In this document: positions 1 to 10,109 of the stretch, in pieces | Numbering within the stretch: the stretch's first letter is position 1 | How the letters are laid out: each line of letters starts with the position of its first letter | From: Vineibacter terrae | GTDB lineage: Bacteria; Pseudomonadota; Alphaproteobacteria; Reyranellales; Reyranellaceae | Reading direction: 5' to 3' | Length of the DNA stretch: 64,000 bases | Assembly (NCBI RefSeq): GCF_008039615.1 | Contig: NZ_VDUZ01000009.1 | Span: 124,001-188,000 of the forward strand | Translations under genes and position numbers: made by a program | Notes under the pieces: model-generated | What the model saw: only the letters and a program-made list of their open reading frames with translations | The model's database searches: none | What the model was told of the DNA's origin: nothing

Positions 1-3000
1 CGGCGGCGTCGACATCGAGACGGCCGCGCACAAGGTCGGAACCGTGCAGACAGATGGGGCGGGCATCGGCAGCGGCGGTCTGACGTTCAAACAGAGCAAC
101 GCAGCCGGGACCGCGCTGGGCGCGATCCTCTCGGCCGGCAATGTCACGATCCGCGAAAGTGAAGGCGCCCTGACCGTCGGCGGCCTGATCAATGCCGGCG
201 GCGGCACTGTCGTGCTTTCCGCCAAGAGCGCAATCACGCAGAACCTCGATGGCGGGATCACAGCAGGCTCCCTGCTGGCCGAAAGCACATCGGGCAATGT
301 CAACCTGACGAACGGAACCAATACCGTCGGCACATTCGCGGCGTCGGCGGCGGCAGGGAGTGTCCTCTACCGCAGCGTCGGCACGTTCACGATCGGAACC
401 GTCGGGACCACCGAAGGCATCACGACGGCGCCTGGCGGCCTTGTCAGCCTGACCGTCGTCTCCAAAGGCGACACGATCAACGCCGTCGGCAAGATCACCA
501 CCGGCACCCTCAACATCACGACGAACAGCGGCGACGTCACGCTCGACAACGACAACAACAGCATCGGTGGGCTCGGCGTCGTCAGCCTCGGCGCCGGCAA
601 ATTCACCTTTGTCAACAATGCCGGCAGCGTCCTCAATATCGGCGGCAACGTCAGCGCCGACGGCGGCATCGATATCACCAACAAGGGCGCTATCGCCACC
701 ACGGCCGCGATCAGTTCGATCGGCGACATCTCGCTGACATCGACCACGGGACAGGTGCAGCTTGGCGGCGCGGTGACGTCGAGCAACGGCAGCATCGCGC
801 TGCAGTCCAACAGCACGCTGGATACCGGCGGGTCGCTGATCTCGGCTGCGAACGGCAACGTGACCCTGATCTCCGATGCCGGCACCGTGACGATCGGCGC
901 CGGCGGCGTGCTGGTCGGCAACACCTTGACGATCAAGATCGCACCGGGGCTGCCGCTGGCGGTCACCGGCGCCATCGTCGCGCCGCGGATCGAGCTGATC
1001 GCCGATATCATCACGATCGGGGCCAACGTCGGCGATACGGCGACGACGGACATCACCCTCGGCCCGGTCAGCGCCGGCCGCGCGATCATGCTGGGTGGCA
1101 GCGGCGCGGGCCCCGGCGCGGCGCTCACCTTGAACGATGGCGCGTTGGCCTTTCTCGCCCCGGGCGCCAATCTGACGATCGGCAATGCCACGGCTGGCAC
1201 GATCACGGTCCAAGGCGCGACCATCGCGAACAGCAAGCTCAGCCTGATCACCGGCGCCGGCGTCAACCAGACCGGCCTCCTGAGCATCGGTGGCGGCTCG
1301 GGGACGCTCACCATCAGCGCCGGCGGCAACGTCGACCTGACCGGTCCAGGTGTCGAGGTCAGCCAGATCGGTGGCGGCTCGAGCGGCGGCGCGTTCGATG
1401 TCGTCGCCTTCGCCGCTGGTGGGTTGACCGTCAACGCCATCACGAACAGCGGCGGCGACGTCGTCATCGTCAACAGCTCGGGCAGTGTCTCCGTCGCCGG
1501 AGCCATCAACAGCAACGGCCAGAATGTCGCCGTCCTGGCGCCTCAGGGTGCTCTGGCCATCAATGCGAGGATCACGGCGATCGGCGCCAGCGTCGGCCTG
1601 CAGGGCGCCAGCGGCATCACGCAGAGCGGGCCAGGGATCATCACCGCAGCGAACCTGCTGGCGACGACCACCGGCGCCATCGGTGCCGACATCACGCTCA
1701 ATAGCGCCAACGTCATCAACGGCAATGTCACGCTCAATGCCCGCGGCGGCGATGTCAGCTTCACCGACACGACGGCGTTCACCGTTGGCGGCATCTCGTC
1801 GATCGCCTATCCGCTCTTCGGCACGCTGGTCGCGGATGTCGGCGCCGGTATCCGCACTTCCGTCAATGGCCTGACGACCTTGACCATCGGTGGCGACGTC
1901 ACGCAGGCGGCCGGCGCCACGGACATCATCAGCACCGGGACGTTGACCATATCAGGCAACGGCAGCGCCAGCGTCACGCTCAGCAATGCCGCCAATGCCG
2001 TCACCGTCCTCGGCTCCGTCGCCCTCGGCGCGGGAGCTTTCGCGCTGGGCGATACGGGTGGCCTCACGATCAACGGCGCCGGCACCGCCGGCGGCGGCTA
2101 CGCGGTCGGCACGAGCGGCTCGCTGGCGCAGAACGCGGCGATCGACACCAGCAGCGGCAACGGCGCCATCGTCCTGACGGCAGGCGGCTCTGTCTCGCTC
2201 GCGGCCATCGTGAATGCAGGGACCGGCTCGGTCACGCTCGATGCCGGCAGCAAGGTGACCCAGAACGCCGGCGCCATCACCGCCGCCAGCGTCGACGCGC
2301 GCGCGCAGGACAGAGTCGACCTCAATCTTGGCGGCAATGCCTTCGGTGTCATCACCGGCTCGGGCGCGCTCGGTTTCAGCGCCGTCACGACGCAGGCGCT
2401 CGCCATCGGCGCCGCAGGTGTGGGCTCGGCATCGGGCTCGGTGAGCCTGACGACGATTGGTGTCGGCAACGACATCACGCTGGCAGGCCAGATATCGGCT
2501 GCTGGAACAGCCTCGCTGCAGGCCGGCGGTGGCATCGTCGACACGGTCGCCGGGAGCATCGTAGCCACCAGCCTGCGGGCCGTGGCGACAGGCGGATCAG
2601 TCGACCTGTCGAATGCCGCCGCAGCCAACAAGGTCGGCACGATCGCCGGCTCGGCCGTCGGCGATTTCACCTATATCGACAACAACACGGCCGCCTTGGC
2701 CGTAGGGACGGTCACGACGGTCGGTGTCACCTCGACCACCGGCAATGTCACGATCAAGGCCACATCTGGCAAGTTGACAGTCAGCCAGGCGGTGCAGGGC
2801 TTCACCGGCATTTCGCTCCTGTCGGGTGGCGATTTGGCCATCGCGGCGAAGGTGACGGCCACCACAGGCGACATTGACGCAACGTCGGCAAGCGGCGCGA
2901 TGACGGTAGGCGGTGCCCTGACAGCGTCGGCTGCCGGCGGCGACGTGACGTTGCAGGCCAACGGCGATCTCAACGTGACGGCGGCGGTAACAGCCAACGG

Positions 3001-6000
3001 GGCGGATGGACGGGTCAGCCTGACCTCCGTCGCTGGCTCGGTGGTCGAAGGTGTTGGTGGTGCCATTGCGGCCGCGCAGCTGGTGGCGCTCGCGGCAGCC
3101 AATGTCGACATCGCGCAGCTTACGAACACTGTCGGCAAGACCGGGTTTGCCGCAAAAGCGACGAACGGCTTCGTGGTGTTCAGGAATTCCGGCGCCATCG
3201 AGCTCGATCAGGTCGCCGGCGTAAGCGGCGTGACTGCCGGTGGGGCGGTGGTCATCTCGACCACCAGCGGCGACATCAGCCAGACCAGCAACGGCATCAT
3301 CACAGCCGGCGCCGGCCTTGGGGTGGAGGCGCAGAACGGATCCGTGATCCTCGCCGAGGCGAACCTGATCACCGGCAACGTCGCTGTGGTCGGCACAGTC
3401 AACGGCAACGTCACGATACGGACCGTCGGCGACCTCAATGTCGGCACGGTGGGCCCGATCAACACAGCCGGCGTCGACGTGCCGTCGCTCAACGGCATAA
3501 CGGCATCGACCGCTGTCGGGAAATTCGTGTCCTTGATTTCGGACACGGGTGCCATCTCGCAGAGCGCCGGGGCAACAAACAAGATCGTCGGCGGGGAGCT
3601 GCGGGCGGCGACGAGCGGCAAGGATGTGACGCTCACCAATGCCAGCAATCAGCTGGTGTCCGTGGGTGACCTCACCGGCGCGAATCTGGCAGTCGTCGAT
3701 TCTGCAGGCGGCTTGTTCGTGGTCGGCACCATCGTCGCGAGTGGCCAGGTGGAGCTTGCAACAGCCGGCGGCACGCTCACCCAGACGAGCGGCACCATCA
3801 CCGCCCAGTCGCTCATCGCGAGCGCCTCCAATGGCGTCGAGCTGGTCCAGGCCGGCAATGACGTTGCGACGATAGCCGGATCCTCGGGCACCGGCACGTT
3901 CCGCTATCGCGATGCGAGCGCGGTTGCCATCGGTGCGCTGACCGGCACGGGCGGCGGCGTGACCGGGGTGAGCGCAAGCGGCAAGGACATCACGATCGTC
4001 GCCGGTGACGGCAGCGCAGCCGGCGGCATCGCGGTGAATGCGATCGTCAACGCCGGTGGCGGCACCGTTCGGTTGCAGACCAGCCAGGGCGACATCACGC
4101 AGGCGACCAACGCTGCGATCACGGCAGGCGCGCTTCTCGCCAACGCTGCTAACGGCTCCGTCGACCTCGGCGGCTCGACCAATGCCGTCACCAGTGTCGC
4201 GGGCACCGCGCTGGGCAGCACCTTCACGCTGGTCGATGCCGGCGGCGTGACCGTGACGACCGTCTCGGGTGACTCGCTGACGACAGGCGCCGTCGGCATT
4301 GTCGCCAATAACGGCGACATCGTCTTGCGCAGCAGCGGTGCGATCGTGCTCACCAGCACGGTGAATGCCGCCAACGGTGATGCGACGCCCGGTGTTGGGG
4401 CAGGGAGCATCACCCTGGAAGCGACCGGCGGCAGCATCAGCCAGGCTGCGACGGCGGCGATCGTGGGCGCCAGCCTCCATGCGGTGGCATCGGGGACCGG
4501 GTTCGGCGTGACGCTGAACGCCGCGACCAACGCCTTCGGCACGATCACCGGGTCGGGCACGGCGGGCTTCAGCGTCACGTCCTCGCAGACGCTGGCTGTG
4601 GGCGCGGCCGGCGTGTCGTCGTCGGCCGGCCCGGTCAGCCTCACGGCGGCCGGCGCCGGCAGCGATCTCAATGTGACTGGCCTGGTGCAGGCAACGGCCG
4701 GCGCGGTCAGCCTGATCGCCGGCGGCAGCATCGCCGATGCGGCGTCGGGCGGCATCGTTGCCCAGGGTCTGCAGGCGGTCGCAGCCGGCTCGGTCGACCT
4801 GTCGGCGGCCGCCGCCAACCACAGTGTCGGGACGCTGGCCGGCTCGGCCGGCGGCAGCTTCTCCTACGTGTCGACGTCGTCCGTGGCGCTTGTGATCGGC
4901 ACTGTCGTCGGGACGGTGGGCATAACGTCAACAAACGGCAACGTCACGGTGGCGGCCACGGGCAGCACGCTGAGCGTGAACCAGGCGGTGAGCGCCGTCT
5001 CGCCCGGTGGCAGCGTGTCCCTGGCGGCGAACGGCAATCTCAGCCTGGCGGCCGCGGTCAGCGCCAACGCCGGCAACGGCACCCTCAGCCTGACCTCGAC
5101 TGCCGGCTCCATCATCTCGACGACGAAGGCGGGGATCGTTGCCGGCAACCGGGCCGTTCTGCGCGCCGGCGTCAACGTCGACCTGGCACGCGCCGGCAAT
5201 GCGGTCGGCGCCGGCGGCCTGGCCGGCACGGCCAGCGGCGGGTTCTTTGTGGTGTCCAGCGGCACGGCGCTGCATGTCGACACGGTCGAAGGCGTGGCCG
5301 GCATCACGTCGCAGGGCGCCACGATCCTGACGGCGGGCGCCGGCAGCATCACCCAGAGCGCGACCGGCACGGTCACGGCCGGCGGCGGGCTCGGCGTGCG
5401 TGCCGATGGCGGCGACGTGGTGCTCGACCAGGCCAACGCGGTGGCCGGCAACGTCTTCGCCTCCGCCGTCAACGGCAGCGTGACGTTCCACAACAGCGGC
5501 GCGGTCAATGTCGGCGCCGTCAGTGCTGCGTCGGTCTCGGCCGGGCTGGTCCAGGGCAACGGCATCACGGCATCCATCGCCGCCAGCAGCTTCGTCAGCC
5601 TGCAGTCGGACAGTGGCACGATCGGGCAGGACGCGGCGGCCGGTGCCCGCATCGTGGGCGGCGAGCTGCGAGCCGCGACGAGCGGCAAGGATGTGACACT
5701 CACCAATGCCAGCAATCAGCTGGTGTCCGTGGGTGACCTCACCGGCGCGAATCTGGCAGTCGTCGATTCTGCAGGCGGCTTGCTCGTGGTCGGCACCATC
5801 GTCGCGAGTGGCCAGGTGGAGCTTGCAACAGCCGGCGGCACGCTCACCCAGACGGGCGGTACCGTTACCGCCCAATCCCTCATCGCGATCGCCTCCAATG
5901 GCGTCGAGCTGGTCCAGGCCGGCAATGACGTTGCGACGATAGCCGGATCCTCGGGCACCGGCACGTTCCGCTATCGCGATGCGAGCGCGGTTGCCATCGG

Positions 6001-9000
6001 TGCGCTGACCGGCACGGGCGGCGGCGTGACCGGGGTGAGCGCAAGCGGCAAGGACATCACGATCGTCGCCGGTGACGGCAGCGCAGCCGGCGGCATCGCG
6101 GTGAATGCGATCGTCAACGCCGGTGGCGGCACCGTTCGGTTGCAGACCAGCCAGGGCGACATCACGCAGGCGACCAACGCTGCGATCACGGCAGGCGCGC
6201 TTCTCGCCAACGCTGCTAACGGCTCCGTCGACCTCGGCGGCTCGACCAATGCCGTCACCAGTGTCGCGGGCACCGCGCTGGGCAGCACCTTCACGCTGGT
6301 CGATGCCGGCGGCGTGACCGTGACGACCGTCTCGGGTGACTCGCTGACGACAGGCGCCGTCGGCATTGTCGCCAATAACGGCGACATCGTCTTGCGCAGC
6401 AGCGGTGCGATCGTGCTCACCAGCACGGTGAATGCCGCCAACGGTGATGCGACGCCCGGTGTTGGGGCAGGGAGCATCACCCTGGAAGCGACCGGCGGCA
6501 GCATCAGCCAGGCTGCGACGGCGGCGATCGTGGGCGCCAGCCTCCATGCGGTGGCATCGGGGACCGGGTTCGGCGTGACGCTGAACGCCGCGACCAACGC
6601 CTTCGGCACGATCACCGGGTCGGGCACGGCGGGCTTCAGCGTCACGTCCTCGCAGACGCTGGCTGTGGGCGCGGCCGGCGTGTCGTCGTCGGCCGGCCCG
6701 GTCAGCCTCACGGCGGCCGGCGCCGGCAGCGATCTCAATGTGACTGGCCTGGTGCAGGCAACGGCCGGCGCGGTCAGCCTGATCGCCGGCGGCAGCATCG
6801 CCGATGCGGCGTCGGGCGGCATCGTTGCCCAGGGTCTGCAGGCGGTCGCAGCCGGCTCGGTCGACCTGTCGGCGGCCGCCGCCAACCACAGTGTCGGGAC
6901 GCTGGCCGGCTCGGCCGGCGGCAGCTTCTCCTACGTGTCGACGTCGTCCGTGGCGCTTGTGATCGGCACTGTCGTCGGGACGGTGGGCATAACGTCAACA
7001 AACGGCAACGTCACGGTGGCGGCCACGGGCAGCACGCTGAGCGTGAACCAGGCGGTGAGCGCCGTCTCGCCCGGTGGCAGCGTGTCCCTGGCGGCGAACG
7101 GCAATCTCAGCCTGGCGGCCGCGGTCAGCGCCAACGCCGGCAACGGCACCCTCAGCCTGACCTCGACTGCCGGCTCCATCATCTCGACGACGAAGGCGGG
7201 GATCGTTGCCGGCAACCGGGCCGTTCTGCGCGCCGGCGTCAACGTCGACCTGGCACGCGCCGGCAATGCGGTCGGCGCCGGCGGCCTGGCCGGCACGGCC
7301 AGCGGCGGGTTCTTTGTGGTGTCCAGCGGCACGGCGCTGCATGTCGACACGGTCGAAGGCGTGGCCGGCATCACGTCGCAGGGCGCCACGATCCTGACGG
7401 CGGGCGCCGGCAGCATCACCCAGAGCGCGACCGGCACGGTCACGGCCGGCGGCGGGCTCGGCGTGCGTGCCGATGGCGGCGACGTGGTGCTCGACCAGGC
7501 CAACGCGGTGGCCGGCAACGTCTTCGCCTCCGCCGTCAACGGCAGCGTGACGTTCCACAACAGCGGCGCGGTCAATGTCGGCGCCGTCAGTGCTGCGTCG
7601 GTCTCGGCCGGGCTGGTCCAGGGCAACGGCATCACGGCATCCATCGCCGCCAGCAGCTTCGTCAGCCTGCAGTCGGACAGTGGCACGATCGGGCAGGACG
7701 CGGCGGCCGGTGCCCGCATCGTGGGCGGCGAGCTGCGAGCCGTGACCAGCAACCGCGACGTCACGCTGGTCAACACCAGCAACGAGCTCGAGGCGGTCGG
7801 CAACTCCAATCTCGGCGACGGCAAGCTGACGGTGTTCGACTCGACCGGCGGGTTGACCCTGAGCGCGCCGGTGATCGCCGATGGCGGCGTGATCCTGACG
7901 ACCCAGGGCGCCTTCACCCTGCCCGGCAGCATCGTCGTCGCCCACGGCGATATCTCGCTGACGTCGTTGACCGCCGGGATCAGCCTCGGCAGCACGCTGT
8001 CGGCGGTGAACGGCCAGGTGCAGCTCGTCGCCGGCGGCAGTGGCGCCATCACGCAGCTGGGCGGCACGATCACGGCCCGGTCGCTGATCGTGCGGGCGCC
8101 CGGCGATATCGAGCTGACCCAGGCCGGCAACGAGGCCGGCGTCATCGCCGGCGCCTCCGCCGCCGGCACGTTCCGCTATCGCGACGCGACGGCGGCCACC
8201 GTCGGCACGCTGGTGGATTCGACGGGCACGGCCATAAGCGGCATCACCACCGCCAATCGCGACATCACGATCGTCGGTGCCGACGACGGCGTCAGCGGCG
8301 GCATCGCCATCAACGCGGCGATCAACGCCGGCACCGGCACCGTGCGGCTGCAGACGGCCAGAGGCGACATCACGCAGGCGGCAAACGCGCCTATCACCGC
8401 GGCGGCCGTGATGGCCAATGCCCTGGACGGTTCCGTGAACCTCAGCGGCTCGACCAATACGGTCGGCATCATCGCCGGCGTCGCATTGGGCAGCACCTTC
8501 ACGTTTCTGAGCAATCAGGACGTGCTCGTGACATCGGTCGGTGGCGACACGATCACGATCACCAGCACCGGCATCGTGACCCGCAACGGCGACATCGTGC
8601 TGCAAAGCAGCGGCGGGATCGCCATTGGCGGCATGCTGAACGCAGCCAACGGCAATGCCACCGGCGGCCCCGGGACGGGCAACGTCACGCTGATCGCCGG
8701 CGGCGGCAGCGTCAGCCAGACGGCGACGGCTGCGATCGTCGGCGACAGCCTGCACGTAGAGGCGGCCGGCAACGTCGACCTGGCCGCGGCCGGCAACGAT
8801 GTTGCGCGACTGGCCGGCACCGCTGCGACCGGCACGTTCCGCTACCGCGACGCCAGCGCGCTTGTCATCGATACCGTCGGCGGACGCATCGGCATCACCA
8901 CCAATGACCGCGACATCGGCATCCATGCTGGTGGCGACCTGACGCTCAATCAGGCGGTCGATGCGCGCGGCGCGGCTTCGGCCACCACGGCGGTCGTGCG

Positions 9001-10102
9001 GCTGCAGGCCACCAACGGCAACATCACGCAAAGCGCGGCGGGCAACGTGGTCGGCGGCACGCTGCTGGCCAACACGGTCGGTTCGGGCGACATCGTGCTG
9101 ACCAACCACACCAACCTGCTGCAGAGTGGCGCCGGCAGCACCACCGGCAATCCGGGCTTCGTCGCCGGCACGGCAAGCGGCAACTTCCGGTTCATCAACG
9201 GCGGCGACCTGACCGTCAGCGGCGTGACGGTGGACGGCGACGCCGGCCTGGGCATCAACGGTGCCACCGGCGTGACGGCCGGCACCGGCCGGCTGGTGGA
9301 CCTCGGTGTCTCGGCCGGCGATCTCAGCATCCTGGGACCCGTCAGCGCCAATGAAGGCATGATCCTGTATCGGCGCACCGCCGGCGCGCCGACCGGCGAC
9401 ATCACCATCGGCGGCCCCGGCAACAATCCCGGCAACGGGGTCGGCGGCGCCTGGCTGCTGGTCGCTGATCTGACCGGATCATCGTCGCAGGCGCTGACCG
9501 GGCTCACCGAATCGGGTGCCGGCAGCATGGGGGCGCCGAGGGGCCTGTTCACGACGCCGACGCCACCGACGACGCTTGGTCCTACCGGCCTGGGCGGGCC
9601 CAACAGCGGCGGCGAGCTGACCATCGGCGCAATTCAAGGCATCAACTCGACCATCTACCTCGCCGGCGGCGCCACCAGCGGTATCACGAGCACGGCGCCG
9701 GGCTTCTTCGGCGTGCTCGGCGTCTACGCGCAGGAGGGCGCGCGGGTGAACCTGCAGTCGATCGTGCGCGCCATCCCCAACACGACGGTGCGGCCGATCG
9801 GGCCGTTCGGGCCTAACGACCCGGGGCCTGTAGGCACGCCACCCGATGTCGTCGCGCGCGACTTCGTGCGCAAGGGCGGGCTGCCGTCGATCAACCAGCG
9901 GTTCAACAACTGCGTCATCGCCGGGCCGAGCTGCACCACGATCTACACTCAGATCGCCAACCCGCCGACGACGGCCGACGATGCGGTCATCGGCATCGCC
10001 GGCAGCTCGCTCGACGATTCCAGCATCATCCTGGTCAACCAGGGCAACGAGGAGTTCATCGAGGAGGACGACGACGAACGGCGCCGCGACGAGAAGCGAT
10101 GA
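1..10102 (+). CDS. Giant filamentous-haemagglutinin-like beta-helix adhesin (3' part)
   Basis: The reading frame is already open at base 2, so the gene starts left of the window; 3,366 residues are visible. The protein is almost entirely Gly/Ala/Thr/Ser/Val/Asn in degenerate repeats of roughly 100-120 residues with recurring phrases such as ITQ..G.ITA..L.A, NAVG..AG and TVxGITT. This is typical of right-handed beta-helix exoproteins of the two-partner secretion (TpsA) or filamentous haemagglutinin type. The only cysteines I noticed are a pair, NNC-x6-C, about 55 residues from the end, followed by an acidic/basic tail (EEDDDERRRDEKR). A 689-residue block is duplicated in tandem. The secretion signal and any TpsB pore gene would lie to the left and are not visible. 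Likely role: secreted or surface fibre for adhesion or aggregation. The fold class is confident, the substrate or host target unknown. Confidence 0.85.
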   Translation, partial: GGVDIETAAHKVGTVQTDGAGIGSGGLTFKQSNAAGTALGAILSAGNVTIRESEGALTVGGLINAGGGTVVLSAKSAITQNLDGGITAGSLLAESTSGNVNLTNGTNTVGTFAASAAAGSVLYRSVGTFTIGTVGTTEGITTAPGGLVSLTVVSKGDTINAVGKITTGTLNITTNSGDVTLDNDNNSIGGLGVVSLGAGKFTFVNNAGSVLNIGGNVSADGGIDITNKGAIATTAAISSIGDISLTSTTGQVQLGGAVTSSNGSIALQSNSTLDTGGSLISAANGNVTLISDAGTVTIGAGGVLVGNTLTIKIAPGLPLAVTGAIVAPRIELIADIITIGANVGDTATTDITLGPVSAGRAIMLGGSGAGPGAALTLNDGALAFLAPGANLTIGNATAGTITVQGATIANSKLSLITGAGVNQTGLLSIGGGSGTLTISAGGNVDLTGPGVEVSQIGGGSSGGAFDVVAFAAGGLTVNAITNSGGDVVIVNSSGSVSVAGAINSNGQNVAVLAPQGALAINARITAIGASVGLQGASGITQSGPGIITAANLLATTTGAIGADITLNSANVINGNVTLNARGGDVSFTDTTAFTVGGISSIAYPLFGTLVADVGAGIRTSVNGLTTLTIGGDVTQAAGATDIISTGTLTISGNGSASVTLSNAANAVTVLGSVALGAGAFALGDTGGLTINGAGTAGGGYAVGTSGSLAQNAAIDTSSGNGAIVLTAGGSVSLAAIVNAGTGSVTLDAGSKVTQNAGAITAASVDARAQDRVDLNLGGNAFGVITGSGALGFSAVTTQALAIGAAGVGSASGSVSLTTIGVGNDITLAGQISAAGTASLQAGGGIVDTVAGSIVATSLRAVATGGSVDLSNAAAANKVGTIAGSAVGDFTYIDNNTAALAVGTVTTVGVTSTTGNVTIKATSGKLTVSQAVQGFTGISLLSGGDLAIAAKVTATTGDIDATSASGAMTVGGALTASAAGGDVTLQANGDLNVTAAVTANGADGRVSLTSVAGSVVEGVGGAIAAAQLVALAAANVDIAQLTNTVGKTGFAAKATNGFVVFRNSGAIELDQVAGVSGVTAGGAVVISTTSGDISQTSNGIITAGAGLGVEAQNGSVILAEANLITGNVAVVGTVNGNVTIRTVGDLNVGTVGPINTAGVDVPSLNGITASTAVGKFVSLISDTGAISQSAGATNKIVGGELRAATSGKDVTLTNASNQLVSVGDLTGANLAVVDSAGGLFVVGTIVASGQVELATAGGTLTQTSGTITAQSLIASASNGVELVQAGNDVATIAGSSGTGTFRYRDASAVAIGALTGTGGGVTGVSASGKDITIVAGDGSAAGGIAVNAIVNAGGGTVRLQTSQGDITQATNAAITAGALLANAANGSVDLGGSTNAVTSVAGTALGSTFTLVDAGGVTVTTVSGDSLTTGAVGIVANNGDIVLRSSGAIVLTSTVNAANGDATPGVGAGSITLEATGGSISQAATAAIVGASLHAVASGTGFGVTLNAATNAFGTITGSGTAGFSVTSSQTLAVGAAGVSSSAGPVSLTAAGAGSDLNVTGLVQATAGAVSLIAGGSIADAASGGIVAQGLQAVAAGSVDLSAAAANHSVGTLAGSAGGSFSYVSTSSVALVIGTVVGTVGITSTNGNVTVAATGSTLSVNQAVSAVSPGGSVSLAANGNLSLAAAVSANAGNGTLSLTSTAGSIISTTKAGIVAGNRAVLRAGVNVDLARAGNAVGAGGLAGTASGGFFVVSSGTALHVDTVEGVAGITSQGATILTAGAGSITQSATGTVTAGGGLGVRADGGDVVLDQANAVAGNVFASAVNGSVTFHNSGAVNVGAVSAASVSAGLVQGNGITASIAASSFVSLQSDSGTIGQDAAAGARIVGGELRAATSGKDVTLTNASNQLVSVGDLTGANLAVVDSAGGLLVVGTIVASGQVELATAGGTLTQTGGTVTAQSLIAIASNGVELVQAGNDVATIAGSSGTGTFRYRDASAVAIGALTGTGGGVTGVSASGKDITIVAGDGSAAGGIAVNAIVNAGGGTVRLQTSQGDITQATNAAITAGALLANAANGSVDLGGSTNAVTSVAGTALGSTFTLVDAGGVTVTTVSGDSLTTGAVGIVANNGDIVLRSSGAIVLTSTVNAANGDATPGVGAGSITLEATGGSISQAATAAIVGASLHAVASGTGFGVTLNAATNAFGTITGSGTAGFSVTSSQTLAVGAAGVSSSAGPVSLTAAGAGSDLNVTGLVQATAGAVSLIAGGSIADAASGGIVAQGLQAVAAGSVDLSAAAANHSVGTLAGSAGGSFSYVSTSSVALVIGTVVGTVGITSTNGNVTVAATGSTLSVNQAVSAVSPGGSVSLAANGNLSLAAAVSANAGNGTLSLTSTAGSIISTTKAGIVAGNRAVLRAGVNVDLARAGNAVGAGGLAGTASGGFFVVSSGTALHVDTVEGVAGITSQGATILTAGAGSITQSATGTVTAGGGLGVRADGGDVVLDQANAVAGNVFASAVNGSVTFHNSGAVNVGAVSAASVSAGLVQGNGITASIAASSFVSLQSDSGTIGQDAAAGARIVGGELRAVTSNRDVTLVNTSNELEAVGNSNLGDGKLTVFDSTGGLTLSAPVIADGGVILTTQGAFTLPGSIVVAHGDISLTSLTAGISLGSTLSAVNGQVQLVAGGSGAITQLGGTITARSLIVRAPGDIELTQAGNEAGVIAGASAAGTFRYRDATAATVGTLVDSTGTAISGITTANRDITIVGADDGVSGGIAINAAINAGTGTVRLQTARGDITQAANAPITAAAVMANALDGSVNLSGSTNTVGIIAGVALGSTFTFLSNQDVLVTSVGGDTITITSTGIVTRNGDIVLQSSGGIAIGGMLNAANGNATGGPGTGNVTLIAGGGSVSQTATAAIVGDSLHVEAAGNVDLAAAGNDVARLAGTAATGTFRYRDASALVIDTVGGRIGITTNDRDIGIHAGGDLTLNQAVDARGAASATTAVVRLQATNGNITQSAAGNVVGGTLLANTVGSGDIVLTNHTNLLQSGAGSTTGNPGFVAGTASGNFRFINGGDLTVSGVTVDGDAGLGINGATGVTAGTGRLVDLGVSAGDLSILGPVSANEGMILYRRTAGAPTGDITIGGPGNNPGNGVGGAWLLVADLTGSSSQALTGLTESGAGSMGAPRGLFTTPTPPTTLGPTGLGGPNSGGELTIGAIQGINSTIYLAGGATSGITSTAPGFFGVLGVYAQEGARVNLQSIVRAIPNTTVRPIGPFGPNDPGPVGTPPDVVARDFVRKGGLPSINQRFNNCVIAGPSCTTIYTQIANPPTTADDAVIGIAGSSLDDSSIILVNQGNEEFIEEDDDERRRDEKR
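3600..5666 (+). repeat. 2,067-bp in-frame tandem duplication, copy 1
   Basis: Copy 1 of a direct tandem repeat inside the adhesin gene. It is offset by exactly 2,067 bases (689 codons) from copy 2. About a dozen substitutions lie in the first 230 bases; from about 3833 onward I found no difference from copy 2. The left boundary is fuzzy because the flanking motif (GGEL.A.TS) is itself part of the protein's own repeat pattern. Confidence 0.9.
5667..7733 (+). repeat. 2,067-bp in-frame tandem duplication, copy 2
   Basis: Copy 2 of the tandem repeat. From about 5900 to 7741 it matches 3833-5674 base for base by eye. Divergence begins at about 7743 (GTGACCAGC in place of GCGACGAGC). Absence of silent differences over about 1.8 kb points to very recent duplication or ongoing gene conversion. 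More diverged relatives of the same block continue to about 9300. Confidence 0.9.
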
Positions 10103-10109
10103 TGCCGGG

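Noticed and set aside
2597-4822. Very long open frames antisense to the adhesin (also 4928-6889, 6995-9109)
   Set aside because: Low-complexity products rich in Arg, Asp, Gly and Ala, repeated exactly where the DNA repeats, no ribosome sites or recognisable domains. They are by-products of a GC-rich repeated coding strand.
3600-7733. CRISPR or satellite array
   Set aside because: The repeat is a large in-frame coding duplication; no short direct repeats with unique spacers exist anywhere in the window.
9846-10109. Upstream extension of the CHAT protein into the adhesin gene
   Set aside because: The extension overlaps the adhesin's 3' end in another frame, gives an Arg/Ser-rich segment, and would bury the signal peptide.
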